DNA of 64,000 bases from Bacteroidales bacterium (lineage in GTDB: Bacteria; Bacteroidota; Bacteroidia; Bacteroidales; UBA932): positions 1 to 64,000 of the forward strand of contig JAGAAF010000020.1 of the NCBI GenBank assembly GCA_017615435.1, written 5' to 3'. This document shows, piece by piece, positions 25,036 to 34,584 of the stretch. Each line of letters starts with the position of its first letter. The stretch's first letter is position 1. The notes under the pieces were generated by a model. The model made no database searches. It worked only from the letters and a program-made list of their open reading frames with translations, and was not told where the DNA came from. Both the position numbers and the translations under genes were made by a program.

Positions 25036-26292
25036 ATGTCCGAATTCTTTCCGCTGCAAGATGTCGAACGCTTCGACCTGCAAAAAGAACCTATCCCGGT
25101 AAAATGGTACCTGAGGCCGATAGTATGGCTTCTGTGTTTTCCCGTTTTCTGGCTTCATCGCAGCAAGATCCACCGCATTGGAATGAAGGGCGTCAAGCCC
25201 CCGTATCTCCTCCTCTGCAACCACAACGCTTTCTATGACTTTATGGTCGCGACGGTCGCCACCTTCCCGCACCAGCCGTATTACATAGTGGCTGTGGACG
25301 GTTTCATAGGACGCGAGAAGCTGATGAGGGGCGTGGGCTGCATCGGCAAGCGCAAGTTCACCAACGACCTGTCGATTATCCGGCATATGAAGAAGGTCCT
25401 CGACCGTGGGAAGATAGCCGTTATCTACGCGGAAGCGCGCTACTCGCTCTGCGGCACGAACGCCGTGCTGCCCGAATCGCTCGGCAAGATGGTCAAACTC
25501 TTCAAAGTGCCGGTGGTGACGCTGATGACGCGCGGGCATCACGTGGACGCTCCGTTCTGGCAGGGCTCCGACCCGAAGAGCAAGATGCTCAAGACCGAGG
25601 CCGAGTTCAAACAGATCATCACCGCAGAGGAAGCGAAGACGCTGAGCGTGGATGAGATCAACGCCAGAATCAATGAAGCGTATGTCTATGACGATTTCAA
25701 GTGGCAGAAAGACAACCACGTCCGGGTGAAGGCGAAGGATCGCGCGCGTGCGTTACATAAAGTGTTATATAAGTGTCCGCACTGCGGCAAAGAATACCGG
25801 ATGGATTCGCACGGCACTACCCTTGAATGCAAGGCCTGCGGTCACAAATGGGAGATGAGCGAGTACGGCGAGCTGATGGCCGTGGAGGGAGAGACCTATT
25901 ATTCTCACATCCCCGACTGGTACGAATGGGAACGCGCCTGCGTACGCAAGGAAGTGGAGGACGGAACCTACAAAATGGACGTGCAGTGCAAAGTCAACTC
26001 GCTGCCGAACTCCAAGGGTTTCATCTGCATAGGCGACGCGCATCTCGTGCACGATATGACAGGCTTCCACCTTAACGGCAACTACGAAGGGAAGGACTGG
26101 AGTCTGGAGATCCCGGCGAAGTCGCTCTATTCCGTCCATATCGAATACAACTACATAGGCGAGCATCGCGACTGTGTGGACCTGAACACCCTCACGGACA
26201 CGCTCTACTGCTTCCCCTACGGCGAGGACTTCGCCGTGACGAAGGTCGCTCTCGCCACTGAAGAACTCTATAACCACCTCAATAAGAAATGA
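25036..26292 (+). CDS. PlsC-like acyltransferase with C-terminal zinc ribbon
   Basis: A 418-residue protein. Residues 1 to about 230 are a 1-acyl-glycerol-3-phosphate acyltransferase-type domain: a membrane-associated helix (24-40), the H(X)4D motif in NHNAFYDF (H63, D68), and YAEARYS (131-137) at the place of the FPEGTRS substrate motif. A zinc ribbon follows, with CPHC (C247, C250) and CKAC (C265, C268), then a beta domain of about 150 residues. The product would be acylated lipid at the inner membrane, though the changed FPEG motif leaves the acceptor uncertain. It heads an operon that continues into susC/susD; the next gene overlaps by four bases. Confidence 0.85.
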   Translation: MSEFFPLQDVERFDLQKEPIPVKWYLRPIVWLLCFPVFWLHRSKIHRIGMKGVKPPYLLLCNHNAFYDFMVATVATFPHQPYYIVAVDGFIGREKLMRGVGCIGKRKFTNDLSIIRHMKKVLDRGKIAVIYAEARYSLCGTNAVLPESLGKMVKLFKVPVVTLMTRGHHVDAPFWQGSDPKSKMLKTEAEFKQIITAEEAKTLSVDEINARINEAYVYDDFKWQKDNHVRVKAKDRARALHKVLYKCPHCGKEYRMDSHGTTLECKACGHKWEMSEYGELMAVEGETYYSHIPDWYEWERACVRKEVEDGTYKMDVQCKVNSLPNSKGFICIGDAHLVHDMTGFHLNGNYEGKDWSLEIPAKSLYSVHIEYNYIGEHRDCVDLNTLTDTLYCFPYGEDFAVTKVALATEELYNHLNKK

Positions 26293-27389
26293 AACGCTTC
26301 CTCCTTTGTATGGCGCTCGCGCTGACGGCCGGTTTCGCGTACGCCCAGGATCTTAACGACATCCACATCGGCCTCAACACCGTAATGGATTCGTCGCACT
26401 TCTACTACTATGTGAATATGTATCCCAAGCTCGGCCAGTGGGACATCAAGAAGACGAGGCCGAAGGAGTATGGTTTCTACTCTGAGTACACTCTTGAAGG
26501 CAAGTTCGACCGCATCTGGCTGCTCAGCCCCCACGACGCCATAATCAAGAAGAACGGCAAGTATGCGCTCTTCAACCTGGACACGAAGAAGTTCACGACC
26601 AAGTACGATTATCTTGACGTGCGTTTCGCCTGGGGCGGTGCCGAGACTGCGCCCGTCGCCTTGTACGAAAAGACCAAGGATTCCGAGGGCTGGGGCCTGT
26701 GGCGTTTGATCGACACGGGCGGCAAAAGGACTATGGAGCCGGTGATGACCGAGCCCACCGACAGCTTCACCTTCCTCGCCCGCAACTGCATAAAGATCTA
26801 CCACGACGGTAAGGAAGCCCTCATCAACGACAAGGGCGAGGTCGTGGTCCCTTACCAGTATGCCCATCTCGGGACCTATGTCATCTATGAGGGCGTCACG
26901 CTGATCGACGTTCAGAACGAAGACGGCCTCTACGGTCTTGCGCGCATCAGGTGGGACGGCACGATCGCTGAAATAGCGCCCTGCGAATTCGATTCGGTCA
27001 ACACGAGCCGCTGGCCGTGCCTCATCGAAAAAGACGGCAAGTACGCAATAGTCTACGACAAGAACGGCTCCCGCACCGACCTTATCTTCGATTCGGTGGA
27101 CTGGTATCCGCAGGGTATGATAGTCCGTATCGACGACAAGTTCGGCTTCCAGAAGTGGGGTAAGCTCAAGCTCGCCGTCGAGTACGATTCTATGCAGATG
27201 GTGGAGTCTACGGAGACCAAGAACAAGAAGGCCCTGCTCGCCACCAAGCCCGACGGGGAGTACCTGTTCGACACAAACGCGAAGCAGATCGGCTTCACGC
27301 CCGCCGAGGTTCCGGAGCCTGTCGACTCCCTCGCGGCCCCGGCAGATACGCTGGGAGTATCAGAATTGGAAACTATTAACAATCAATAA
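26289..27389 (+). CDS. secreted WG-repeat-like protein
   Basis: A 366-residue protein with signal peptide (MKRFLLCMALALTAGFAYAQ). It has repeated short units of WG/KWG type: IKKNGKYALFNLDTKKFTTKYD, DGKEALINDKGEVVVPYQYA, EKDGKYAIVYDKNG and IDDKFGFQKWGKLKLAVEYD, each Gly-Lys-aromatic followed by a turn. WG-repeat proteins are beta-rich binding proteins of mostly unknown role. The Pro/Glu tail (VPEPVDSLAAPADTLGVSE) is probably disordered. It overlaps the acyltransferase by four bases and lies eight bases before susC. Confidence 0.78.
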   Translation: MKRFLLCMALALTAGFAYAQDLNDIHIGLNTVMDSSHFYYYVNMYPKLGQWDIKKTRPKEYGFYSEYTLEGKFDRIWLLSPHDAIIKKNGKYALFNLDTKKFTTKYDYLDVRFAWGGAETAPVALYEKTKDSEGWGLWRLIDTGGKRTMEPVMTEPTDSFTFLARNCIKIYHDGKEALINDKGEVVVPYQYAHLGTYVIYEGVTLIDVQNEDGLYGLARIRWDGTIAEIAPCEFDSVNTSRWPCLIEKDGKYAIVYDKNGSRTDLIFDSVDWYPQGMIVRIDDKFGFQKWGKLKLAVEYDSMQMVESTETKNKKALLATKPDGEYLFDTNAKQIGFTPAEVPEPVDSLAAPADTLGVSELETINNQ

Positions 27390-27397
27390 CACCAATA

Positions 27398-30300
27398 ATG
27401 AAAAAACTATTGTCAATCCTCCTGCTGACCCTTGCAGTGGCGTTCCAGGCATCCGCGCAGAACGTCGTGAAGGGTACGGTGAAGGATGCGGCCACTGGAG
27501 AACCTCTGATGGGAGTCGGAGTCATTGTCTCCACGGGTGGCGGCACCATCACTGATATGGACGGTAATTATTCCGTCTCGGTAGGTCGTGATGTGACCAT
27601 TACCTTCAACCTTCTGGGTTACACGGAGGTCGTGGAGAAGGTGGACGGCCGCAGCACGATCAACGTATTCCTTAAAGAGGACGTCAAACTTCTGGATGAA
27701 GTTGTGGTTCTGGGCTACACTTCGCAGAAGAAGAACGAACTGTCCAGTTCCGTAGTCTCGCTGAAGAGCGAGGAACTCCTGGACAACTCCACATCCGATC
27801 TGGGCAATATGATCCAGGGCAAGGCGGCCGGCGTGGTCGTTATGAACGCCAGCGGTCAGCCGGGCGAAGCTGCGCAGATCCGCATCCGCGGAACGGGCTC
27901 CATCTCCGCAAGCGCTGACCCGCTGTATGTCGTGGACGGTATTGCCGGCGGCAGCTTCAATCCCAATGATGTGGAGAGCGTGACCATCCTTAAGGACGCT
28001 TCCGCGACGGCACTGTATGGTGCTTCCGCAGCAGGCGGCGTCATAGTCATCACGACCAAGAGCGCGAAGGATCGCAGCCGCACTGAAGTCAACTTCAAGG
28101 CGAGCGGCGGTATCAAGCAGGCCCTCTCCGGACGCTACCACAATATGGACAGCCACGAGCTCTACAAGATCCAGAAGTCTATGATGCAGCCGACCGTGTT
28201 CGCGTCTATGCGACCGAAGAGCATCCGTGACACTGATTACGACTGGTATAACAATATCTTCAAGAAAGCTATCGTTCAGGACTACTATATCTCTGTAGCC
28301 GGCATCAGCGGCAGGGTCAACTACTTCGCAAGTGTGGACCACTACGACGAGCAGGGCTCCCTGATCGGCACCGCCTTCAACCGTAACTCGGCCCGAGTCA
28401 ACCTCAGCGCTCCCATCGGCGATAAGGTGACATTCAACCTTCGCCTTGCCTACAACCGGGCAAAGAGCAACTACGCCACCAGCTGGCTGGACACCTCTAT
28501 GGCCTATCAGGGTCTGCCGTGGGACGATCCGTTCGACGAGAACGGCAACCCCAAGGCGGTCGGCACATCCGCTTTCAGCGGCGTATGGTACGGAAAGGAG
28601 CAGTACAACCCCTTCCATAGCCTTCTCTATAACAAGAGCTTCGGCACCAGCGAGGATATAGTGGCCGACCTCCAGCTCATCTGGAACATCACGGACTGGC
28701 TCACTTTCACCAGCACAAGCCGTTTCGACTCTTCGAACTGGACGAACAAGTCCTACTACGACAGCCGTACCAACACCAGCGCCAAGGGCTCCGGCTCCAT
28801 CTGGCAGGGTGCGGGTATCGGATCGAGCGTAAGCCTGACCGAGCTCCTCAAGGCCCATAAGACTTTCGACGAGCACTCTGTCAACGGTATCGTCGGCTAT
28901 GAGGTGGGCTGGGGATCCTACAGCGACCTCGGTGCGGGCGGCGGCTTTATGCCCACCGGTATGGAGGTCCTGAACAGCGTGGGTTCCGAGGGAATGTCCG
29001 TGTCCGGAAGCGACAGCGCATCGGCGGCGTGGGCGGTCCTCGCACAGGCGCAGTACTCCTACGCAGAGAAGTACATCGCCACCGCTTCCATCCGCTACGA
29101 CAAGACCTATAAGTTCGCTCCCGCCAAGCGAGGCGGCTTCTTCCCCGGTGTCTCGGCGGCCTGGATCATCAACAAGGAACCGTTTATGGAGGACCTGGCT
29201 ATGTTCGACCTCCTGAAGCTCCGCGTGGGTTACGGTAAAACCGGAAACTCCGACATCTCTCCCTTCCTCTATCTGGATACTTTCTCGACTAACACGAACT
29301 ACAACAACAAGGTGGTCGCTGTTGCAGAAAGGATGTCGAACGACAATCTTGGTTGGGAGGTCGCCTATATGGCCAGCGTGGGTATCGAGGCCCGTATGTA
29401 CGACCGCATCAACGTGTCGCTGGACCTCTATAACACAGACAACAAGGACCTGCTTCTCGAGGTGCCCCAGGCGCCGTCTTCCGGTTTCACATCGTATATG
29501 GCGAACTTCGGTACCATCAATAACAAGGGTATCGAGATCGCTGCGGATGCTGACATTATCAAGTCCGGCGACTGGAAGTGGAACCTCGGCTTCAACTTCG
29601 GCCTGAACCGCAACACCGTCGTCTACCTCCCGAACGGAGCGTTCAGACGAGGCTACGGCACACCGAAGGTCGAGCAGATCGTTGCCGAAGGCTATGATAT
29701 CTACACCTGGTATATGCCCGAATGGGCGGGTGTGGATCCCGATACGGGAGACCCTCTGTGGTGGACCTACGAAAAGGCCACGGACGATGCGGGAAAACCC
29801 CTCTACTACGTCCTGGACAGCCACGGCAACCCGACTACCGCAACCAGTACCGAATCGACTCTTTATCCGGTCTACACCGGCAACAGGTCGAAGACGAACT
29901 CCTACAGCGACGCCGACTACCGTATGGTCGGTTCCGCCACCCCGAAATTCACGGGCGGTATAACCAGCGATGTCAAGTGGGGCAACTGGTCGCTCGGGAC
30001 CAACTTCCATTTCGTCTACGGCAACAAGGTCTTCAACCGTTCGCGTATTACCTGTGATGCCGACGGTGGATACATCGACTACAATATGATGAGTATCGAC
30101 AATGGCCTCGGCTGGGTTCGCTGGGATCCGAAAGACGCTAGCACGCACGCCATCGCCACTCATCCCCGCCCGATGCTGAACGGTAACAAGAAGAGCAACA
30201 GTTACTCTTCACGTTACCTCGAGGACGGCAGTTTCCTCCGCCTCAAGAACGTCACCCTGTCCTACAACATCAGCAAGCCTCTCTTCAACGGCTTCGTGCA

Positions 30301-30469
30301 GGGCGGACGCATCTACTTCACGGCAGACAACGTGTTCACTCTGACCAAGTTCTCCGGAGCAGACCCTGAAGTCCAGCTCGAAGGCAGCGGCTCTTCGCTT
30401 GCCGGCGTCTTCGCGGACAATTACCCTGTGCCGAGAGCATTCATCCTGGGAATTGATCTTAAATTCTAA
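27398..30469 (+). CDS. SusC-family TonB-dependent transporter (PUL 2)
   Basis: A 1023-residue protein: signal peptide 1-21, carboxypeptidase-D-regulatory-like domain (about 23-98), TonB-box region DEVVVLGYTSQ (100-110), plug (IRGTGSISASADPLYVVDG; ILKDASATALYGASAAGGV), barrel, and terminal aromatic strand ending ILGIDLKF. It imports glycan fragments bound by the SusD encoded 12 bp downstream. There is no separate promoter: the gene is only eight bases after the WG-repeat gene. Confidence 0.97.
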   Translation: MKKLLSILLLTLAVAFQASAQNVVKGTVKDAATGEPLMGVGVIVSTGGGTITDMDGNYSVSVGRDVTITFNLLGYTEVVEKVDGRSTINVFLKEDVKLLDEVVVLGYTSQKKNELSSSVVSLKSEELLDNSTSDLGNMIQGKAAGVVVMNASGQPGEAAQIRIRGTGSISASADPLYVVDGIAGGSFNPNDVESVTILKDASATALYGASAAGGVIVITTKSAKDRSRTEVNFKASGGIKQALSGRYHNMDSHELYKIQKSMMQPTVFASMRPKSIRDTDYDWYNNIFKKAIVQDYYISVAGISGRVNYFASVDHYDEQGSLIGTAFNRNSARVNLSAPIGDKVTFNLRLAYNRAKSNYATSWLDTSMAYQGLPWDDPFDENGNPKAVGTSAFSGVWYGKEQYNPFHSLLYNKSFGTSEDIVADLQLIWNITDWLTFTSTSRFDSSNWTNKSYYDSRTNTSAKGSGSIWQGAGIGSSVSLTELLKAHKTFDEHSVNGIVGYEVGWGSYSDLGAGGGFMPTGMEVLNSVGSEGMSVSGSDSASAAWAVLAQAQYSYAEKYIATASIRYDKTYKFAPAKRGGFFPGVSAAWIINKEPFMEDLAMFDLLKLRVGYGKTGNSDISPFLYLDTFSTNTNYNNKVVAVAERMSNDNLGWEVAYMASVGIEARMYDRINVSLDLYNTDNKDLLLEVPQAPSSGFTSYMANFGTINNKGIEIAADADIIKSGDWKWNLGFNFGLNRNTVVYLPNGAFRRGYGTPKVEQIVAEGYDIYTWYMPEWAGVDPDTGDPLWWTYEKATDDAGKPLYYVLDSHGNPTTATSTESTLYPVYTGNRSKTNSYSDADYRMVGSATPKFTGGITSDVKWGNWSLGTNFHFVYGNKVFNRSRITCDADGGYIDYNMMSIDNGLGWVRWDPKDASTHAIATHPRPMLNGNKKSNSYSSRYLEDGSFLRLKNVTLSYNISKPLFNGFVQGGRIYFTADNVFTLTKFSGADPEVQLEGSGSSLAGVFADNYPVPRAFILGIDLKF

Positions 30470-30481
30470 AACGATGAAGCA

Positions 30482-32299
30482 ATGAAAAAGACATTATTAT
30501 CAATCATATTCTTTCCCCTGCTTCTTGCAGGTTGTGTCAATCTCGACATCTTGCCTTCGGACTCGTTGACCAGTTCCGCATTGGCGAGCAACCCCGCAGC
30601 CGCCGTCTACACGACGGACGGTGTCTACTCGATGATGAAGGATATGCTGGAATTCCGCGGAGGCATCAGCCAGAACAACACTTTCGTCCGTCAGTATTTC
30701 GTGCTGAACGAAGTGAAGTCCGACAACTTCTGCTTCTCGTGGACCAGTACGGACCCGTTCTGGACTTCCGCCCAGTATATGGACGATGCCAACTCGGCGG
30801 ACGCCGCCTATATGTGGGTCGCCTGCTACAAAATGATTTTTGCCACCAACGCCAACATCAGCGGTCTGGTGGAGACGGAGACCCCCAGCGAGCAAAATCA
30901 GCTCAAGGGAGAGAACCTCTTCCTCCGCGCTTTTTTCCATCTTATGCTCTGCAACCTCTTCGCGAAGCCCTATGCCGCCGGTCCTGACAACCCGGGTATA
31001 GTTATCCGCAGGGGCACGGACTATTCGGAGACAAAGCGCGCCACCGTCGGTGAGGTTTATGCCGGAATAGAGGAGGATCTTAAGGCCGCCATCAAGCTTA
31101 TGGACCCTACCACCAGAAGGTATAAGGGCGACAATGGCTATGCGAGCAAAGAAGCCGCTCAGGCTCTCCTTGGCAGGGTCTATCTCTATGAAGGCAAGTG
31201 GCAGGATTGTGTGGATATCTGCTCCGAAATACTCGGAGACGATCCCGCTTCTCATCTCGAAACCGAAGTGAAAGACCTGTATGCCAAGTCGAGCACCAGC
31301 AAGGAAGTCCTCTGGTGCGTGGATATGACTGACGCGGACATCGCAGGCTGGTCCACCAAGGGCCTTGTCGCGAGTATGTTCGACTCTCCGGACGGCACTC
31401 AGGGTAAGGGCTGGGGTGAGCTCTATGTAGCAGACCCTCTGCTCGACCTCCTGACCCGCTTCCCCGGAGACAAGCGTTTCACGGATCTTGTCCGCCTGCA
31501 CAACGCACAGGACGGCCTGTTCATTACCTGGGGAGTCGAGGATGACATCAACGAATGTCTGACCAATGTCAACATCTATCCTACAGTCACGGACATTGAC
31601 AACAAGACCATCGTTTCGAGCATCACTGACAACAACGACGGCACATATTCCTTCACCTACGACGGACAAGCGATGAAGGCCATCCCGGACAACACGGCGA
31701 CCAAAATCAGCGACGAATTCCCCGGCTACATCCTCGACGATGCAGCGCACACCAGATGCTATGTCCGCAACAAGATGCCTTCACCTGTCATCTCTGAGGG
31801 CAATGTCATCTGGGAAATCAATATGGGAAGCGTACGTCCCGGCGGTTACCCGACCTGGTTCTGCAACAAGCTCAGCTATAGGGAAGGATCTGCCTATGAT
31901 CTGAACGCTTCGTACATTATGGTTCGCTACGGCGAGGTGGTGCTGAACAGGGCGGAAGCCTATGCCCACCTTGGCGGCAACGACGACAAGGCTCTGGCAG
32001 ACGTGAACGTCATCCGTCAGCGCGCCGGCCTTTCCGGAACAGCCCTTATGACTACCGCCAATATGGCCGGCCGCGGTTATCCCACCGCCGTCGATGCCGT
32101 TCTGGACGAGCGCAAGATGGAACTCTTCCTCGAGGGCTTCCGCGTGGTAGACCTGGTCCGCAACGGAAAGGACATCGACCGTCGCTTCCCGAGCCGAACC
32201 AAGTGTGAGGTCATCTCCCACACCGATCCCAGGATCCAGTATCAGATTCCCGTGGACGAAACAGCCGTCAGCGGTATTCCGATTAACGACAGGAACTAA
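30482..32299 (+). CDS. SusD/RagB-family lipoprotein (PUL 2)
   Basis: A 605-residue lipoprotein (LLLAGCVNLDIL, C18). SusD-type features: LKGENLFLRAFFHLMLCNLF, SKEAAQALLGRVYLYEGKW, RYGEVVLNRAEAYAHLG, VIRQRAGLSGTALMTT and ERKMELFLEGFRVVDLVRNG, with QIPVDETAVSGIPINDRN at the end. It forms the lid of the SusC channel. Its stop shares one base with the next start. Confidence 0.97.
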   Translation: MKKTLLSIIFFPLLLAGCVNLDILPSDSLTSSALASNPAAAVYTTDGVYSMMKDMLEFRGGISQNNTFVRQYFVLNEVKSDNFCFSWTSTDPFWTSAQYMDDANSADAAYMWVACYKMIFATNANISGLVETETPSEQNQLKGENLFLRAFFHLMLCNLFAKPYAAGPDNPGIVIRRGTDYSETKRATVGEVYAGIEEDLKAAIKLMDPTTRRYKGDNGYASKEAAQALLGRVYLYEGKWQDCVDICSEILGDDPASHLETEVKDLYAKSSTSKEVLWCVDMTDADIAGWSTKGLVASMFDSPDGTQGKGWGELYVADPLLDLLTRFPGDKRFTDLVRLHNAQDGLFITWGVEDDINECLTNVNIYPTVTDIDNKTIVSSITDNNDGTYSFTYDGQAMKAIPDNTATKISDEFPGYILDDAAHTRCYVRNKMPSPVISEGNVIWEINMGSVRPGGYPTWFCNKLSYREGSAYDLNASYIMVRYGEVVLNRAEAYAHLGGNDDKALADVNVIRQRAGLSGTALMTTANMAGRGYPTAVDAVLDERKMELFLEGFRVVDLVRNGKDIDRRFPSRTKCEVISHTDPRIQYQIPVDETAVSGIPINDRN

Positions 32300-33774
32300 T
32301 GAAGCGTCTGTTCACCATTGTCGCGTTGGCGCTCTTCTGCGCGCCCCTTCTGGCTGAAGTAAATCCGGTAACCGGGACGTTCGTCAACTTCTTCTGGCAG
32401 GACGAGCGTAACAACTATATGAATCCGCTGTCTTCGGACAATACGGATCCGGAGTTGTGGGCGACGAAGACGGCGGAGCTCCACGAGATGGGGGTCGACT
32501 ACCTTGTGTTTATGGCCGTGGCCAATGAAGGACAGGCGGTTTATCCCAGCTCGATTATGGAGCACGGTTATCCCGACGGGCGTATGAGCCCGGTGGATGC
32601 CGTTATGAAGACCGCGGAGAGGCTCGGGATGCACGTCTTTATGAGCTGCGGCTGGGCCCGCAACCAGGACGACGACCTTAGGGATCCCTTCGTGATCGAG
32701 CGCCAGCGTGCGATAATGGATGAACTGGTGGCGCTGTATGCCGATTCACCTGCCTTTTACGGGTGGTATCTGCCGATTGAGTCTGCCTTCGAGCCGGTTC
32801 TGCCCGAACACGCCATCGAAGGCGTGAACAGGCTGACCGCCCGTGCGCGTTCGCTCACGCCGGACAAGATGGTGATGATCTCCCCGTATGGCATCTGCTA
32901 TGCGGACATAGATAATCCTCTGTTCGAGCAGAGAATAGCCGCGCTGGACGTGGACATTATCGCCTATCAGGACGAAGTCGGCTGCGTTAGGGAGCCTATG
33001 CCCCTTCCGCGCCTGAGGGAGCATCTGCGCAAACTGGGGGAGATCCATAGCCGTACGGGCATAGCCTTTTGGGTTAACGTGGAATCTTTCACCTGGGAGA
33101 AGCCGGCCACGAACAGTCGCCAGTCGGCTCTTGTCCCCGCGGCTTTCGGCAGGTTCCTGGCACAGATGCAGGCTGCGTCTGCGGGCGGCGCGGAGCGCAT
33201 TATCAGCTTCGCCGTCTGCGGCATCTTCGATAAGCCCGGCTCCGCGCGCCCGCTCGGGCAGCCTGCGGTCGCTGGAGAAGCCTACGAGTCGTATATGGGC
33301 TGGAAGGCCGGCGATGCGAAGTGGAAACTGCTCGAACATATCTTCGCCTCCGACGTGGTCTCAGCACCCGCGAAGGCCGTAGATCCTGCTTACTCGCAGC
33401 TCTGCGACGGCGCGTTCGGTGAAGAGAGAGTGGGGGACCCTGCTTGGCAGACTTTCCCGGATGGGAAGATGTACGTGGTGCTCGACTTGGGGAAGGTGCG
33501 TCGCGTGAAGTCGGTCGTGGCGAAGTATCTTCAATATTCGCTCTCCGGCGTCGCGCTTCCGTCCGAGGTCACTTTCAGCGTCTCGTGTGACGGGAAGCAT
33601 TTCCGCAGGGGTAAGACCGTTTCAGTCGCTCCCTTCAAGAACGCTCTTCACGATTGCTGGACTGATATTGTTTTATGTAAGATCCCGGCTTTTGCCCGTT
33701 ACGTAAAAGTCGAGGCTGTCGCTCCTGCAGGAAAAGCGCTTATGTGCGATGAAATTCTGGTAAATCCGTTGTAA
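32299..33774 (+). CDS. DUF4434-type barrel protein with C-terminal discoidin-like domain
   Basis: A 491-residue exported protein (signal peptide MKRLFTIVALALFCAPLLAE). Residues about 25-330 resemble the DUF4434 glycosidase-like TIM barrel: GTFVNFFWQDERNN, ELHEMGVDYLVFMAV, RLGMHVFMSCGWARN, FYGWYLPIESAF, DIIAYQDEVGC and GIAFWVNVESF. The Glu residues of LPIE and QDE are candidate acids. The last 140 residues look like an F5/8-type C (discoidin) or DUF5109 beta domain (VLDLGKVRRVKSVVAKYLQY; FARYVKVEAVAPAG). The only hydrolase-like gene of PUL 2, so likely the enzyme that defines the substrate, which is unknown. Confidence 0.78.
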   Translation: MKRLFTIVALALFCAPLLAEVNPVTGTFVNFFWQDERNNYMNPLSSDNTDPELWATKTAELHEMGVDYLVFMAVANEGQAVYPSSIMEHGYPDGRMSPVDAVMKTAERLGMHVFMSCGWARNQDDDLRDPFVIERQRAIMDELVALYADSPAFYGWYLPIESAFEPVLPEHAIEGVNRLTARARSLTPDKMVMISPYGICYADIDNPLFEQRIAALDVDIIAYQDEVGCVREPMPLPRLREHLRKLGEIHSRTGIAFWVNVESFTWEKPATNSRQSALVPAAFGRFLAQMQAASAGGAERIISFAVCGIFDKPGSARPLGQPAVAGEAYESYMGWKAGDAKWKLLEHIFASDVVSAPAKAVDPAYSQLCDGAFGEERVGDPAWQTFPDGKMYVVLDLGKVRRVKSVVAKYLQYSLSGVALPSEVTFSVSCDGKHFRRGKTVSVAPFKNALHDCWTDIVLCKIPAFARYVKVEAVAPAGKALMCDEILVNPL

Positions 33775-33780
33775 TCAGTT

Positions 33781-34584
33781 ATGAAAAGATTAATAGTACT
33801 ATTTACTCTGCTCTGCGGTGTCTGCGCATTCGCACAGCACCCCCTTTCGGCAGAGCGGCAGGCTCTGATCCGAAAACTGGCACAGCCTGTTCTGGCAGAT
33901 ACTCTGCATTATGCCCACGAGCACAAGATGCTGGATAATTATGAGAGTTTCTATTTAAGTTCTGTCAGTTCTACGGCGATTCTGGAATACTCCATCAAGG
34001 ATGCAGATATTTATTTGAGGTGGCCCGTACAAGTCGTTGCACATTCTGATCAAACGATGGATATTAATGGCAAAACTTATGGGGTGGCGGTAAGCAAGGC
34101 TGAGATCAGGTCTCATACTTATGTGCCGGCACACGAGGCGCAAGATATGCTTGACCAGCCTCTGCTTGCGTTTATTCTTTTCACGGGAGGTTATAGGATT
34201 ACGGAAGAAATAGCCTATCCCAAAAAGGTGGGTGGCTCGATCATTACCGAGTACGACAATGAGAAAATGAGGCCTTCGGAGCCGCTGTTCGATCTGGTGG
34301 CGAAGGATATCAAGGCACATAATGCCAAGGCTGAAAGCGTGGGCAGTATCTATGAAATTACCTCTTTCGACGAGGAGGGCCTGACTCTGCGAGTCGCTTT
34401 CAACGGAAGTGGCGAAGCTGCTTTGCTTAATGCCTATGTAGCCGATCCGTATGCTGTCATTATTGCTCTGGGACTGGACCTGGGAATTCATCTGTATGTC
34501 TATGACGTCAATGTGGCGGCGGCACCCCAGTACGCATATTTTTCTGCGGATGATGTGGTCAAGTTTGCAAAGGAGGTGAATTGA
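33781..34584 (+). CDS. unrecognised secreted protein
   Basis: A 267-residue protein with a signal peptide (MKRLIVLFTLLCGVCAFAQ) and no family I can name. The mature part alternates helices and strands (SAERQALIRKLAQPVLADTL, YSIKDADIYLRWPVQVVAH, LYVYDVNVAAAPQYAYFSAD). There is no lipobox, so it is probably periplasmic. Base composition is noticeably more AT-rich than in the preceding PUL genes. It overlaps the next gene by four bases (GATGA). Confidence 0.7.
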   Translation: MKRLIVLFTLLCGVCAFAQHPLSAERQALIRKLAQPVLADTLHYAHEHKMLDNYESFYLSSVSSTAILEYSIKDADIYLRWPVQVVAHSDQTMDINGKTYGVAVSKAEIRSHTYVPAHEAQDMLDQPLLAFILFTGGYRITEEIAYPKKVGGSIITEYDNEKMRPSEPLFDLVAKDIKAHNAKAESVGSIYEITSFDEEGLTLRVAFNGSGEAALLNAYVADPYAVIIALGLDLGIHLYVYDVNVAAAPQYAYFSADDVVKFAKEVN

